Notes: generated from the letters alone by a model not told the origin. A DNA stretch of 64,000 nt from Mesorhizobium australicum (GCF_900177325.1 NZ_FXBL01000004.1:2418001-2482000), one strand, 5' to 3'. Positions 44,812 to 53,688 are shown, counted from the stretch's first letter. Numbers and translations are program-made.

Positions 44812-44839
44812 AAGGCCCAGGCGTTGCCGCCCGGGCCTT
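44812..44839. terminator. terminator after rplI
   Basis: AAGGCCCAGGCG (44812-44823) and CGCCCGGGCCTT (44828-44839) pair at 11 of 12 positions over a 4-base loop, 24 bases past the rplI stop on the minus strand. A second hairpin, GTTCCAG/CTGGAAC at 44792-44808, follows. Confidence 0.7.
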
Positions 44840-44863
44840 TCATGCTCGGCTGATCGTGTCGGA

Positions 44864-45439
44864 TCAGGCTTCTTCGTCTTCTTCCGCGTTCGGATCGAAG
44901 AAGGCGTCCGGACGGGCGTTTTCGTTGATGTCGTCGCCGTAGATCGCCTCGGCGGTCGTCAGCGTCTCGCCCTTGGCCTGGCGCTCGGCCTCGTCGGCGG
45001 AGCGGGCGATGTTGAGCGTGATCGTGACCTCGACCTCCGGATGGAGCGCGATCGCGACGTTGCGCAGGCCGATCTCCTTGATCGGCTGGTTGAGCTCGAC
45101 CTGGTTGCGCGAGACGGTGAAGCCCTCGGCGGTCAGGAGGTCGGCGATGTCGCGGGTCGACACCGAACCGTAGAGCTGGCCCGTCTCGCCGGCGGAACGC
45201 ACGGCCACGAACGACTTGCCGTCGAGCTGGTCGGCGATCTTCTGGGCTTCGGACTTGCGCTCGAGATTGCGGGCTTCGAGCTGGGCGCGCTGGCCTTCGA
45301 ACTTCTTCTTGTTCGCGTCGTTGGCGCGCAGCGCCTTGCCCTGCGGCAGCAGGAAGTTGCGGGCGAACCCGTCCTTGACCTTGACGGTCTCGCCCATCTG
45401 GCCGAGGCGGGAAATGCGTTCGAGGAGAATAACTTCCAT
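44864..45439 (-). CDS. rplI: 50S ribosomal protein L9
   Basis: 191 residues. The N-terminal rRNA-binding domain starts [36 protein letters not shown], the long connecting helix follows and the C-terminal domain ends near 150. The acidic C-terminal extension ([23 protein letters not shown]) beyond the usual 150 residues is common in alphaproteobacteria. It is separated from rpsR by a 343-base gap holding a palindromic element; cfa, exoD and dnaB lie downstream. Confidence 0.97.
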   Translation of the reverse strand: MEVILLERISRLGQMGETVKVKDGFARNFLLPQGKALRANDANKKKFEGQRAQLEARNLERKSEAQKIADQLDGKSFVAVRSAGETGQLYGSVSTRDIADLLTAEGFTVSRNQVELNQPIKEIGLRNVAIALHPEVEVTITLNIARSADEAERQAKGETLTTAEAIYGDDINENARPDAFFDPNAEEDEEA

Positions 45440-45606
45440 GGTCTTGTCCTTTCAGAACCGCAAGCGGTTGAGTGAGAATCTGAAAGGCAGGGAGCAAGTG
45501 GGACGCGGGCCGCGTCCGTGTCGCTGTCCTGCCGGTTGGCAGTTAGGGCATGTGCCCAACCCGGGATTTGGATCGCACCCTGCCGTGCCCGTCACGGGAG
45601 GGGGAG

Positions 45607-45627
45607 GCGGGCGGAAGAACCGCCCGC
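45607..45627. terminator. GC-rich hairpin in the rpsR-rplI gap
   Basis: GCGGGCGG (45607-45614) and CCGCCCGC (45620-45627) pair perfectly over AAGAA. It may attenuate or process the rpsR-rplI transcript; no U run follows on the minus strand. Confidence 0.5.
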
Positions 45628-45640
45628 TTCGTCAGTCAAA

Positions 45641-45780
45641 GACTGTTTCGAAATTCGCTCTGGCGAGTCAGCTGGTGGTGGTTTCGAGAACCGGAGCGGA
45701 GCGGACATTTTGGTCCGTGAGCACCGGAAGCGCAGAAACCGCCATCAGCTGACTCGCCAGAGTAGAATTTCCAAACAGTC
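45641..45780. repeat. 140-bp palindromic element between rpsR and rplI
   Basis: The arms 45641-45685 and 45735-45780 are inverted copies about 45 bases long, about 90 percent alike (outer ends GACTGTTT and AAACAGTC), and share the block CTGGCGAGTCAGCTG exactly. The 49-base centre contains further partial pairing (CCGGAGC...GCACCGG). The right arm ends 2 bases before the rpsR stop codon. It could fold into one long stem and looks like a non-autonomous repeat element. Confidence 0.85.
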
Positions 45781-45782
45781 TA

Positions 45783-46034
45783 TCAGCGGACTACGTAGGG
45801 CAGAAGTGCCAGGAAGCGCGCGCGCTTGATCGCCTGGGCGAGTTCGCGCTGCTTCTTCTGGCTGACGGCCGTAATGCGGGACGGGACGATCTTGCCGCGC
45901 TCGGAAATGTAGCGCTGCAGGAGACGCACGTCCTTGTAGTCGATGCGCGGCGCATTGGCGCCCGAGAACGGGCAGGTCTTGCGACGGCGGTGGAAGGGGC
46001 GCCGCTGCGGGGCGGAAACGGTCTCGGCCATCAT
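45783..46034 (-). CDS. rpsR: 30S ribosomal protein S18
   Basis: 83 residues, normal length. Begins with the basic alphaproteobacterial N-terminus ([15 protein letters not shown]), then the core [27 protein letters not shown] and [12 protein letters not shown]. It starts inside the last codons of rpsF (4-base overlap), the usual coupled order, and S6 and S18 assemble together on 16S rRNA. Confidence 0.97.
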   Translation of the reverse strand: MMAETVSAPQRRPFHRRRKTCPFSGANAPRIDYKDVRLLQRYISERGKIVPSRITAVSQKKQRELAQAIKRARFLALLPYVVR

Positions 46035-46504
46035 TCGGCTCCTTCAAAGTTCTCGCGCGGACGGCGCGGACCACGGTCACCACCGTCACGGTCGCCGCCG
46101 AAGCTGCGCGGCGGACGGTCGCCGCGTTCGCGGTCGCCGAAGCGGGACGGACGGTCGCCACGATCGCCGCGGTCGTCGCGGTCGCGCTTCTGCAGCATCG
46201 CGGATTGGCCTTCCTCGTGCTTGTCGACCTTGATGGTCATGAAGCGGAGGACGTCTTCCGACAGGCCCATCTGACGCTCCATCTCCTTGACGGCGGCTGC
46301 CGGCGCGGTGATGTCCATCAGCGTGTAATACGCCTTGCGGTTCTTGTTGACGCGGTAGGTGAGGGACTTCAGTCCCCAGTTCTCGACCCGGCCCACCGAA
46401 CCACCACCAGCGGAGATGACGCCCTTGTACTGTTCGACAAGTGCATCGACCTGCTGCGGCGAGAGGTCCTGCCGGGCAAGGAACACGTGCTCGTAAAGTG
46501 CCAT
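46031..46504 (-). CDS. rpsF: 30S ribosomal protein S6
   Basis: 157 residues from the ATG at 46504. The first 95 or so residues form the S6 fold ([47 protein letters not shown]). The last 60 are a disordered Arg/Gly/Asp tail ([14 protein letters not shown]...), a frequent alphaproteobacterial extension. RimK adds glutamates to the S6 end in some bacteria, but this tail has no Glu-rich end. Two hairpins lie in the leader at 46644-46681. Confidence 0.96.
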   Translation of the reverse strand: MALYEHVFLARQDLSPQQVDALVEQYKGVISAGGGSVGRVENWGLKSLTYRVNKNRKAYYTLMDITAPAAAVKEMERQMGLSEDVLRFMTIKVDKHEEGQSAMLQKRDRDDRGDRGDRPSRFGDRERGDRPPRSFGGDRDGGDRGPRRPRENFEGAE

Positions 46505-46643
46505 TCGTTCTTTGCCTTTCTTCGTTTCCCTGTCGGTCCCGGCGGCAAAAGCCTCTGCAACTTCTCTTTGACCCTCGGGGCAATCGCCTTTTGGGGAAGA
46601 AAGGAGCATGACGAGACGGTCGAGAGCGGAGACACGGGAGGCG

Positions 46644-46681
46644 GAAGGACTTTTCCTTCACGACGGAGGCTTCAAACCTCC
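46644..46681 (-). promoter_or_regulatory. paired hairpins in the rpsF leader
   Basis: On the minus strand a CGGAGG/CCTCCG hairpin (46663-46681) is followed by a GAAGGA/TCCTTC hairpin (46644-46659), about 140 bases ahead of the rpsF start. They could be an RNA element for S6:S18 feedback control or the end of the sulfatase-side transcript. Not matched to a known motif. Confidence 0.4.
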
Positions 46682-46726
46682 GGCCCTCCGTTCAGCCCCC
46701 AGCTGGGACCGGCAGATTGCGCGCGC

Positions 46727-48688
46727 TTATACAGGGTTTCGGGCGAATGGCAAGCCGGAGGGGCCTGCGATCAGCGGCCCGACCGGCGAACGCTTCGGGA
46801 AGAAGCGCTTGGCGCCGAACCTGTCGCCGAACAGCACGTCGTATTGCAGCAGACGCATGTCCGAGATCAGCGGATCGACCTTCTCGTTGCGCGACCAGTC
46901 GCGCACGTCCTTGCCCTGCGGGTCGATCAGGATGTGCCGGTCGACCACGCTGTAGCGCTCGTGCAGTTCGCCGAGCACGCCGGTATAGTAGGGATGCTCA
47001 ATGCCTGCCTGCCGCAGCACCAGGAGCGGCATGAAGGAGGGGCTCACCGTGCCGACATCCGTGGCCACGCCCTTGCGGTTCGACCAGACGACCAGCGGCG
47101 TCTCGCGCACGCGCTTCATCTCGTCCGCCGAACCGTTCCGCGGCGCGACATTGTCTTTCAGGAAGCCGGTGTTGACGTAGGCAGGCCCTAGCGGCGGCAG
47201 GTGGTCGCCGAAATAGGCGATCACCGTCGGGCGGTCGCGCTGCTCTGCCCACTCGACCAGCCGCCGGAACGACTTGTCCGCATCGTGCATGCCTTCGGAG
47301 AAGGTGGCGATGGAGCCGCGGGTCCAGTCGTCCTTGCCGCCCGAGACGCGAATGGACTCTTCCGGATAGCGTCCCGGCTCGTAGGGGCCGTGGCTCTGCA
47401 GCGTGACTGCGAACAGGAACAGCGGATCGGCCGCCTGATCGGCGCGCGCGATGATCTGATCGACGAGAGCTGCGTCGGAGACCAGCGTGCCGCGCTTCTC
47501 CATCGCGGGCAGGTTCTCGACCGAACGGAAATCCTCGAAGCCGAACGCCTTGTAGACCTGGGCGCGGTTCCAGAACCACCCTTCGAACGGATGCATCGCC
47601 TGCGTCTCGTAGCCCTCGCTGGCGAGGAACGAGGCGAGCGTCGGCGCGCTGTTGCGCACATATTGCTGGTACGGAATGCTGCCATAAGGCAGGAAGGCGT
47701 TCGAGAAGCCTGTCAGCGCCTCGAACTCCACATTGGCGGTCATGCCGCCGAACTCCGGCGAGAAGATATGGCCGGACTTGTGCTCGCGGGTGAAGGCGAG
47801 TGGATCGGGCGCGAGCGTCACGCCGGGCAGGCGCGTGGGGTCCCAGAACGATTCGCTCATCACCATGATGATGTCGGGCCGCTCGCGCGGCATCGAGATC
47901 GGCTGCAGTTCCGGCCTGCCGATCGCCTGGATGGCCTCTTCGGAATAGTCCTTGGGGGCTGCGACCTTCGCCATCGGCACGTTCAGTGCGAAGGCGAGCG
48001 TGAAGCCGTTGTGCTGGTAGTTGGCCTTCTGGTCCCACATCATCGGGCTGATGCGCAGGCGGTCGCGGGTCCAGGAGAAGCTGGAATAGTCGAGGATCGA
48101 CGCATAGAGCGCCACTAGCGGCACGGCGACGGCGAGGCGCACGATCCGGTCCGACATCAGGATCGTCCGGCCGCGCCGGCGCCATCCGATCCAGGCGATC
48201 GGCACGAGAGCCGCGAGGGCGAGGAGGCCCAGCGCCATCAGGATCGCCGTTCCGATGCGCTCGCGCACGAGCAGCGGCAGCAGTTCGAGGATCTGCCGGC
48301 TGTAGAGGAAGTCGGTCGGATACAGCGGATCGCCGAGATAATATGACTTCTGCAGGCCGGTCGCCGCCAGGCCCAGCACCACCGGTGCCAGCACCAGCGC
48401 GCCCATGTGCAGACGTCCGAGCAGGGCGTCCAGCGCGAGCAGCAGCAGCGTGAACAGAGCGACAGTCGCCCAGGCCGGGCGGTAGGGCTCGAAGAAGAAC
48501 AGGAACGCTTCCCCGATCGATCCGCGCGCCACTGATTCGACCGCCAGGGTCAGCAGCGTTGCGATCAGCACCGTTGTGGCGAGGTTGCGGGCGGTTCCGA
48601 GCCAATGCGCGGCGCGGCGCGAAAGATGGCCCCGGCGGCGGTGTTCGGACGCGGGAGCCGTCCGATCGGTAGATGCATACTCAGACAA
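46727..48688 (-). CDS. LTA-synthase-like phosphoglycerol transferase/sulfatase-fold membrane enzyme
   Basis: 653 residues from a TTG at 48688 with GAGGA 8 bases upstream. Five hydrophobic helices in the first 220 residues are followed by a periplasmic alkaline-phosphatase-fold domain: metal site MSESFWDPT, nucleophile region GGMTANVEFEALTG with the Thr used by LTA synthases, and FGDHLPP. Family members move phosphoglycerol or phosphoethanolamine from phospholipids onto envelope glycans. In rhizobia related proteins decorate cyclic glucans, which is the likeliest role, but the acceptor is inferred. Confidence 0.85.
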   Translation of the reverse strand: MSEYASTDRTAPASEHRRRGHLSRRAAHWLGTARNLATTVLIATLLTLAVESVARGSIGEAFLFFFEPYRPAWATVALFTLLLLALDALLGRLHMGALVLAPVVLGLAATGLQKSYYLGDPLYPTDFLYSRQILELLPLLVRERIGTAILMALGLLALAALVPIAWIGWRRRGRTILMSDRIVRLAVAVPLVALYASILDYSSFSWTRDRLRISPMMWDQKANYQHNGFTLAFALNVPMAKVAAPKDYSEEAIQAIGRPELQPISMPRERPDIIMVMSESFWDPTRLPGVTLAPDPLAFTREHKSGHIFSPEFGGMTANVEFEALTGFSNAFLPYGSIPYQQYVRNSAPTLASFLASEGYETQAMHPFEGWFWNRAQVYKAFGFEDFRSVENLPAMEKRGTLVSDAALVDQIIARADQAADPLFLFAVTLQSHGPYEPGRYPEESIRVSGGKDDWTRGSIATFSEGMHDADKSFRRLVEWAEQRDRPTVIAYFGDHLPPLGPAYVNTGFLKDNVAPRNGSADEMKRVRETPLVVWSNRKGVATDVGTVSPSFMPLLVLRQAGIEHPYYTGVLGELHERYSVVDRHILIDPQGKDVRDWSRNEKVDPLISDMRLLQYDVLFGDRFGAKRFFPKRSPVGPLIAGPSGLPFARNPV

Positions 48689-48892
48689 TTCGCTATCCTC
48701 GGCCCGACAGTGGCGCCAAACGATATCTTGCGGTTGTCATGCAACTGTCACAAAAGGAAGGCGTTCCACAGCCGGCGCAATAAAGAATTGTTGCAACGCG
48801 TCATTTTCGGGCTCGGGCGGGCGGGAGCGCCGGGCTTGACTCCGCGCACCGCGCTGCGCCACACGGGCGTCGAGACGAAACCGGAGAAATCC

Positions 48893-49834
48893 ATGTCGAT
48901 CGCGTTCACATTTCCGGGCCAGGGCAGCCAGGCCGTCGGAATGGGCAAGGATCTGGCCGACGCATTTCCCGAGGCGCGTGAGGTCTTCCGCGAGGTCGAC
49001 GACGCTCTGGGCGAAAAACTCTCTTCTCTTATGTGGGAAGGGCCGGAGGAAACGCTGACACTGACGGCCAACGCGCAGCCTGCGCTGATGGCCGTCTCGA
49101 TGGCCGCGATCCGCGTTCTCGAGGCCCGCGGCGTCACCGTGCTTGACCATGTCGCCTATGTCGCCGGCCATTCGCTCGGCGAATATTCCGCGCTCTGCGC
49201 CGCCGGCATGCTGTCGCTCTCCGACACGGCCAGGCTGCTGCGCATCCGCGGCAACGCCATGCAGGCGGCAGTTCCGGTGGGCGAGGGGGCGATGGCGGCG
49301 ATCATCGGCCTGGAGCCCGTCGACGTCGAGGCGGCCTGTGCTGAAGCCGGCCAGGGCTCGGTCTGCCAGATCGCCAACGACAATGGCGGCGGCCAGCTCG
49401 TCATCTCCGGCGCCAAGGCCGCCGTGGAGCAGGCGGCGAAACTGTGCACCGAGAAGGGCGCCAAGCGGGCGCTGATGCTCTCGGTTTCCGCCCCCTTCCA
49501 TTCCGCCCTGATGGCGCCAGCTGCCGACGCGATGCGCGAGGCGCTCGCCAAGGTCGCGAAGAACCCGCCGGTCGTGCCGGTCGTCTCCAACGTCGTCGTC
49601 CAGCCGCTGACCGACGCCGAAGAGATAGCGCGCCGCCTCGTGGAGCAGGTCACCGGCCGGGTGCGCTGGCGCGAGACGGTCGAGTGGTTCGCCGCCAACA
49701 ACATCTCCACGCTGTACGAGATCGGCTCCGGCAAGGTGCTTTCGGGCCTTGCCCGCCGCATCAACCGCGACATCGCCACCGCCAATGTCGGCACGCCCGC
49801 CGACATCGAGGCGGCGGTCGCCCAGCTCGCTTAG
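48893..49834 (+). CDS. fabD: malonyl CoA-acyl carrier protein transacylase
   Basis: 313 residues, the standard length. The catalytic serine is in GHSLGEYSAL (about residue 92), with FPGQGSQ near the N-terminus and the His in SAPFHSALM. It loads malonate on ACP. ATG at 48893 after GGAG; the longer upstream frame lies in the intergenic space. It begins the plus-strand fatty acid block fabD-fabG-acpP-fabF. Confidence 0.96.
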   Translation: MSIAFTFPGQGSQAVGMGKDLADAFPEAREVFREVDDALGEKLSSLMWEGPEETLTLTANAQPALMAVSMAAIRVLEARGVTVLDHVAYVAGHSLGEYSALCAAGMLSLSDTARLLRIRGNAMQAAVPVGEGAMAAIIGLEPVDVEAACAEAGQGSVCQIANDNGGGQLVISGAKAAVEQAAKLCTEKGAKRALMLSVSAPFHSALMAPAADAMREALAKVAKNPPVVPVVSNVVVQPLTDAEEIARRLVEQVTGRVRWRETVEWFAANNISTLYEIGSGKVLSGLARRINRDIATANVGTPADIEAAVAQLA

Positions 49835-49884
49835 GCATTCAGCCTCCGGCGTCTGCCGGATGGCCAACCGATGGGAGTTACCCC

Positions 49885-50622
49885 ATGTTCGATCTGACCG
49901 GGCGCAAGGCGCTGGTGACCGGCGCAACCGGCGGCCTCGGCGAGGCGATCGCCCGCGCGCTGCACGCGCAGGGCGCGACCGTGGGCATCCACGGAACGCG
50001 CCAGGAAAAGCTGGAGGCGCTGGCAGCCGAGCTCGGCGATCGCGTCAAGCTCTTCCCCGCCGATCTCGGCAACCGCGAAGAGGTGAAGCAGCTCGGCCAG
50101 AAGGCCGAGGCTGAACTCGGCGGCGTCGACATCCTCGTCAACAATGCCGGCATCACCCGCGACGGCCTGTTCGTGCGCATGTCGGACGACGACTGGGACA
50201 AGGTGCTGGAGGTCAATCTCGGCTCGGTCTTCCGGCTGACGCGCGAACTCACGCATCCGATGATGCGCCGCCGCTACGGCCGCATCGTCAACATCACCTC
50301 GGTCGTCGGCGTCACCGGCAATCCCGGCCAGGCGAATTACTGCGCCTCCAAGGCCGGCATGATCGGCTTCACCAAATCGCTGGCGCAGGAGATCGCCAGC
50401 CGCAACATCACGGTGAATTGCGTCGCGCCCGGCTTCATCGAATCCGCGATGACCGAGAAGCTCAACGAGAAGCAGAAAGAGGCGATCCTCGGCTCCGTAC
50501 CGATGAAACGTATGGGCGTGGGCGCCGACATCGCGGCCGCCGTGCTCTATCTTGCCTCTTCGGAAGCCGCCTACGTCACCGGCCAGACGCTGCACGTCAA
50601 TGGCGGCATGGCGATGATCTGA
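49885..50622 (+). CDS. fabG: 3-oxoacyl-ACP reductase
   Basis: 245 residues. SDR fold with TGATGGLGE for NADPH, VNNAGITRDG, Ser in NITSVVG and Tyr-x-x-x-Lys in ANYCASKAG, plus the FabG end VTGQTLHVNGGMAM. It reduces 3-ketoacyl-ACP during chain elongation. It follows fabD by 50 bases and precedes acpP by 189 bases that include a hairpin. Confidence 0.96.
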   Translation: MFDLTGRKALVTGATGGLGEAIARALHAQGATVGIHGTRQEKLEALAAELGDRVKLFPADLGNREEVKQLGQKAEAELGGVDILVNNAGITRDGLFVRMSDDDWDKVLEVNLGSVFRLTRELTHPMMRRRYGRIVNITSVVGVTGNPGQANYCASKAGMIGFTKSLAQEIASRNITVNCVAPGFIESAMTEKLNEKQKEAILGSVPMKRMGVGADIAAAVLYLASSEAAYVTGQTLHVNGGMAMI

Positions 50623-50719
50623 GCACGTTGGAAATGCCGCTTTTCGCCTTGGACGCGGTGGTGTTTTCGTGTAATTCCGCGCTCGACCCCATCGGCGAAG
50701 CATGTTTCGACGCTGCAGG

Positions 50720-50736
50720 TACCGTCGTGGACGGTA
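50720..50736 (+). terminator. hairpin between fabG and acpP
   Basis: TACCGTC (50720-50726) and GACGGTA (50730-50736) pair perfectly over GTG, followed by AGTCTTTT. This is terminator-like and lies 76 bases before acpP, so acpP may have its own promoter after partial termination. Confidence 0.55.
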
Positions 50737-50811
50737 AGTCTTTTCAGCTTGATTAGCGGCAATCCGGTCGCTAACGAGGTTCAAACAAACGTGAATACGA
50801 GGGATGCCCCA

Positions 50812-51048
50812 ATGAGCGACACCGCAGAACGCGTGAAGAAGATCGTCGTCGAGCATCTCGGCGTCGATGCCGAGAAGGTCACCGAAGGCGCGAGCTTCAT
50901 CGACGATCTGGGCGCTGACAGCCTGGATACGGTCGAACTGGTCATGGCGTTCGAGGAAGAGTTCGGCGTCGAGATCCCGGACGACGCGGCCGAGACCATC
51001 CTCACGGTCGGCGACGCTGTGAAGTATATCGAAAAGGCCTCGGCCTGA
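50812..51048 (+). CDS. acpP: acyl carrier protein
   Basis: 78 residues, very acidic. The phosphopantetheine serine is Ser37 in [10 protein letters not shown]. The ATG at 50812 gives the usual [10 protein letters not shown] start; the longer upstream frame is not conserved-looking. A strong terminator follows, which fits the need for separate, abundant transcription of acpP. Confidence 0.97.
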   Translation: MSDTAERVKKIVVEHLGVDAEKVTEGASFIDDLGADSLDTVELVMAFEEEFGVEIPDDAAETILTVGDAVKYIEKASA

Positions 51049-51057
51049 GTTCGGCTC

Positions 51058-51080
51058 GGGCGCGCTTCGGCGCGCCCTTT
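51058..51080 (+). terminator. strong UUCG-loop terminator after acpP
   Basis: GGGCGCGC (51058-51065), TTCG loop, GCGCGCCC (51070-51077), then TTT. A perfect 8-bp GC stem with an extra-stable tetraloop, 9 bases after the acpP stop. Confidence 0.85.
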
Positions 51081-51118
51081 CGGGCCGCATCAGATTCCTT
51101 GAGACAAGAGAGACCTGA

Positions 51119-51380
51119 ATGAGGCGCGTCGTCGTAACCGGCATGGGTCTGGTGTCGCCCTATGGGGTCGGCGTCGAACACGGCTGGCAGCAACTTCTCT
51201 CCGGCAGGAGCGCGGCCCGCACGATCGAAAAGTTCGACGTCTCGGACCTGCCCTGCAAGATCGCCTGCAGCATTCCCCGCGGCGACGGCAGCGACAATAC
51301 CTTCAATCCCGATCAGTTCCTCGAGCCCAAGGAACAGCGCAAGATCGGCGATTTCATCATCTATGGCATCGCCGCCGCCG
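51119..51380 (+). other. start and N-terminal part of fabF
   Basis: The fabF ATG lies at 51119, 39 bases past the acpP terminator, with AAGAGAG upstream as a modest ribosome site. MRRVVVTGMGLVSPYG is the standard N-terminus, which fixes this start. Confidence 0.6.
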
Positions 51381-52381
51381 ACGAGGCGCTGAAGGATGCC
51401 GGCTGGTCGCCGCAGACCACCGAGGATCAGAATTCCACCGGCGTGATGATCGGCTGCGGCATCGGCGGCATCGAGGGAATCTCCGAGCAGACCCTGGTTC
51501 TGGAACAGCGCGGCCCGCGCCGCGTCACCCCATTCTTCATTCCCGGCAACATCATCAACCTGGTCTCCGGCCAGGTCTCGATCCGCCACAAGCTCAAGGG
51601 GCCGAACCACGCCGTGGTCACCGCCTGCTCGACGGGGGCGCATGCGATCGGCGACGCCGCGCGCCTCGTCATGCTCGGCGACGCCGACGTCATGGTCGCA
51701 GGCGGTACCGAATCGCCGATCACCCGCCTCTCGATCGCCGGCTTCTCCGCCTGCCGCGCGCTGTCGACCGCATGGAACGACACGCCCGAGAAGGCCTCGC
51801 GCCCCTACGACCGCGACCGCGACGGTTTCGTCATGGGCGAGGGCGCCGGCATCGTCGTGCTCGAGGAACTCGAGCACGCCAAGGCGCGCGGCGCCAAGAT
51901 CTACGCCGAATGGACCGGCTACGGCATGTCCGGCGACGCCTACCACATCACCGCCCCGGCGGAGGACGGCGACGGCGCGTTCCGCTCGATGAGCGCTGCG
52001 TTGAAGCGCGCCAAGATTTCCGCCGGCGACCTCGACTACATCAACGCGCACGGCACCTCCACGATGGCCGACACGATCGAGCTTGGCGCGGTCGAGCGCC
52101 TGCTCGGCAATGCCGCCTCCCGGGTGTCGATGTCGTCGACGAAGTCGTCGATCGGCCATCTTCTCGGCGCGGCCGGTTCGGCCGAGGCGATCTTCTCGAT
52201 CCTGGCGATTCGCGACAACATCGCGCCTGCGACCATCAACCTGGAAAATCCGTCCGCCGAGACGCCGATCGACCTCGTTCCGAACACGCCGCGCAAGCGC
52301 GAGATCAACACCGTCCTGTCGAACTCCTTCGGCTTCGGCGGAACCAACGCATCGCTGATCTTCCAGCGTTATGCGGGTTGA
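51119..52381 (+). CDS. fabF: 3-oxoacyl-ACP synthase II
   Basis: 420 residues. The Cys-His-His triad is visible: Cys170 in VVTACSTGAHA, His in INAHGTSTMA and His in SIGHLLGAAG; the end FGFGGTNASL is typical. It extends acyl-ACP and favours longer chains; together with the preceding genes it completes the elongation set. A hairpin 52381-52406 begins at its stop codon. Confidence 0.97.
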   Translation: MRRVVVTGMGLVSPYGVGVEHGWQQLLSGRSAARTIEKFDVSDLPCKIACSIPRGDGSDNTFNPDQFLEPKEQRKIGDFIIYGIAAADEALKDAGWSPQTTEDQNSTGVMIGCGIGGIEGISEQTLVLEQRGPRRVTPFFIPGNIINLVSGQVSIRHKLKGPNHAVVTACSTGAHAIGDAARLVMLGDADVMVAGGTESPITRLSIAGFSACRALSTAWNDTPEKASRPYDRDRDGFVMGEGAGIVVLEELEHAKARGAKIYAEWTGYGMSGDAYHITAPAEDGDGAFRSMSAALKRAKISAGDLDYINAHGTSTMADTIELGAVERLLGNAASRVSMSSTKSSIGHLLGAAGSAEAIFSILAIRDNIAPATINLENPSAETPIDLVPNTPRKREINTVLSNSFGFGGTNASLIFQRYAG

Positions 52382-52406
52382 GCCGGACTGCTCCCAAGGT
52401 CCGGCT
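52381..52406. terminator. hairpin at the fabF stop
   Basis: AGCCGGAC (52381-52388) and GTCCGGCT (52399-52406) pair perfectly over 10 bases. No T run directly follows; moderate terminator candidate. Confidence 0.5.
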
Positions 52407-52439
52407 GGCGACCCGTTTGTTGCGTCAATTTCGCCATAT

Positions 52440-52455
52440 TCGACACTAGTGTCGA
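52440..52455. promoter_or_regulatory. 16-base perfect palindrome before mltG
   Basis: TCGACACTAGTGTCGA is self-complementary over all 16 bases and ends 33 bases before the mltG ATG. The AT-rich CATATT just upstream could be a -10 element, so a regulator site at the start of transcription is plausible. Confidence 0.45.
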
Positions 52456-52488
52456 GGCCCTGTTGCACCTGACCAAGAGCGCGGAACG

Positions 52489-53688
52489 ATGAGCACGAAC
52501 CCATCGGACACCGGCAGCTTCGGCACTCGATCCGATGCTCCGAACCCCATCGTCCCAAAGTCTGCGAGCGAGGCGCTGCGCCCGACGCCCGGCACCCCGC
52601 CGCCACGGCGCTCGCGCCGGGCGCGCAGCCAGTTCGTCATCTTCATGAACTTCGTCATGTCGGCGATCGTGCTGGTCACGATCGGCGCCGGCGTCGCCGT
52701 CTGGTACGGCAAATACGTGTTCGAAGGGCCCGGCCCATCGACCCAGAACGACACCGTGCTCATCAAGCCGAACACGGGCGTCAACGACATCGCTCTTCTG
52801 CTGGAGCGCAACAGGCTGATCAGCGACGCCAACATCTTCCGCCTCGGCGTCCGCGCCTACGGCAATGATTCGGCGCTGAAGGCCGGCGAATACGAGGTGA
52901 AGGCCGGCGCCTCCATGCACGACATCATGGAACTCCTGAAGAGCGGCAAATCGCTGCTCTACTCGCTGACCTTGCCGGAAGGGCTGACCGTCGAGCAGGC
53001 CTTTTCGCGGATCGCCACCAACGAGGCGCTGACCGGCGAGATGCCGGCCGAGATGCCGCCGGAAGGAGGCCTGATCGCCGACACGCAGCGCGTCACCCGC
53101 GGCACCACGCGCAAGGAAGTCATCGCCAAGATGATCGAGGACCAGAAGGAACTGGTCGAGAGCATCTGGGCGCGCCGCGCTCCCGACCTGCCGCTGAAGG
53201 ACATCAACGAGTTCGTCACGCTCGCCTCGATCGTCGAGAAGGAGACCGGCATCGCCGACGAGCGCTCGCGCGTGGCGGCGGTCTTCATCAACCGCCTCAA
53301 CAAGGGCATGCGGCTGCAATCCGATCCGACCATCGTCTACGGCATCTACGGCGGCAAGGGTAAGCCGGCGGACAAGCCGATCACCCGCTCCGACATCGAC
53401 AAGCCGACGCCCTACAACACCTACGCCATCAACGGCCTGCCGCCCGGTCCGATCGCCAATCCCGGCCGCGCGGCGTTGGAGGCCGTTGCCAATCCGTCGA
53501 AGACGAAGGATCTCTACTTCGTCGCCGACGGCACGGGCGGTCACGTCTTCGCCGAGACGCTGGAGGAGCACAACGAGAACGTCGCCCGCTGGCGGCAGTT
53601 CGAGAAGAAGCAGGCCGAGGAGGCAGCCAAGGCCGCCGCCGAGGCGGCCAAGGCCGGAACGACAGGCTCGACCGGCACGAGCCAGTGA
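52489..53688 (+). CDS. mltG: endolytic murein transglycosylase
   Basis: 399 residues. A polar Pro-rich cytoplasmic N-terminus, one membrane helix at about 49-73, a LysM-like region (TVLIKPNTGVNDIALLL) and the YceG domain with catalytic Glu250 (LASIVEKETG) and QSDPTIVYG. It cuts nascent glycan strands to set their length. The C-terminal Ala/Lys tail (AAKAAAEAAKAG) is a low-complexity extension. It is followed by yicC and gmk on the same strand. Confidence 0.95.
   Translation: MSTNPSDTGSFGTRSDAPNPIVPKSASEALRPTPGTPPPRRSRRARSQFVIFMNFVMSAIVLVTIGAGVAVWYGKYVFEGPGPSTQNDTVLIKPNTGVNDIALLLERNRLISDANIFRLGVRAYGNDSALKAGEYEVKAGASMHDIMELLKSGKSLLYSLTLPEGLTVEQAFSRIATNEALTGEMPAEMPPEGGLIADTQRVTRGTTRKEVIAKMIEDQKELVESIWARRAPDLPLKDINEFVTLASIVEKETGIADERSRVAAVFINRLNKGMRLQSDPTIVYGIYGGKGKPADKPITRSDIDKPTPYNTYAINGLPPGPIANPGRAALEAVANPSKTKDLYFVADGTGGHVFAETLEEHNENVARWRQFEKKQAEEAAKAAAEAAKAGTTGSTGTSQ

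Larger units (their letters stand above)
45440..45782. other. 343-base gap between rpsR and rplI
   Basis: No credible gene. It contains the rplI ribosome-binding region, a hairpin GGGCATGTGCCC near 45546-45557, a GCGGGCGG/CCGCCCGC hairpin (45607-45627) and the palindromic element 45641-45780. Many Hyphomicrobiales carry a membrane protein gene (DUF2232 type) in this place; none is found here, not even as a recognisable remnant. Confidence 0.7.
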
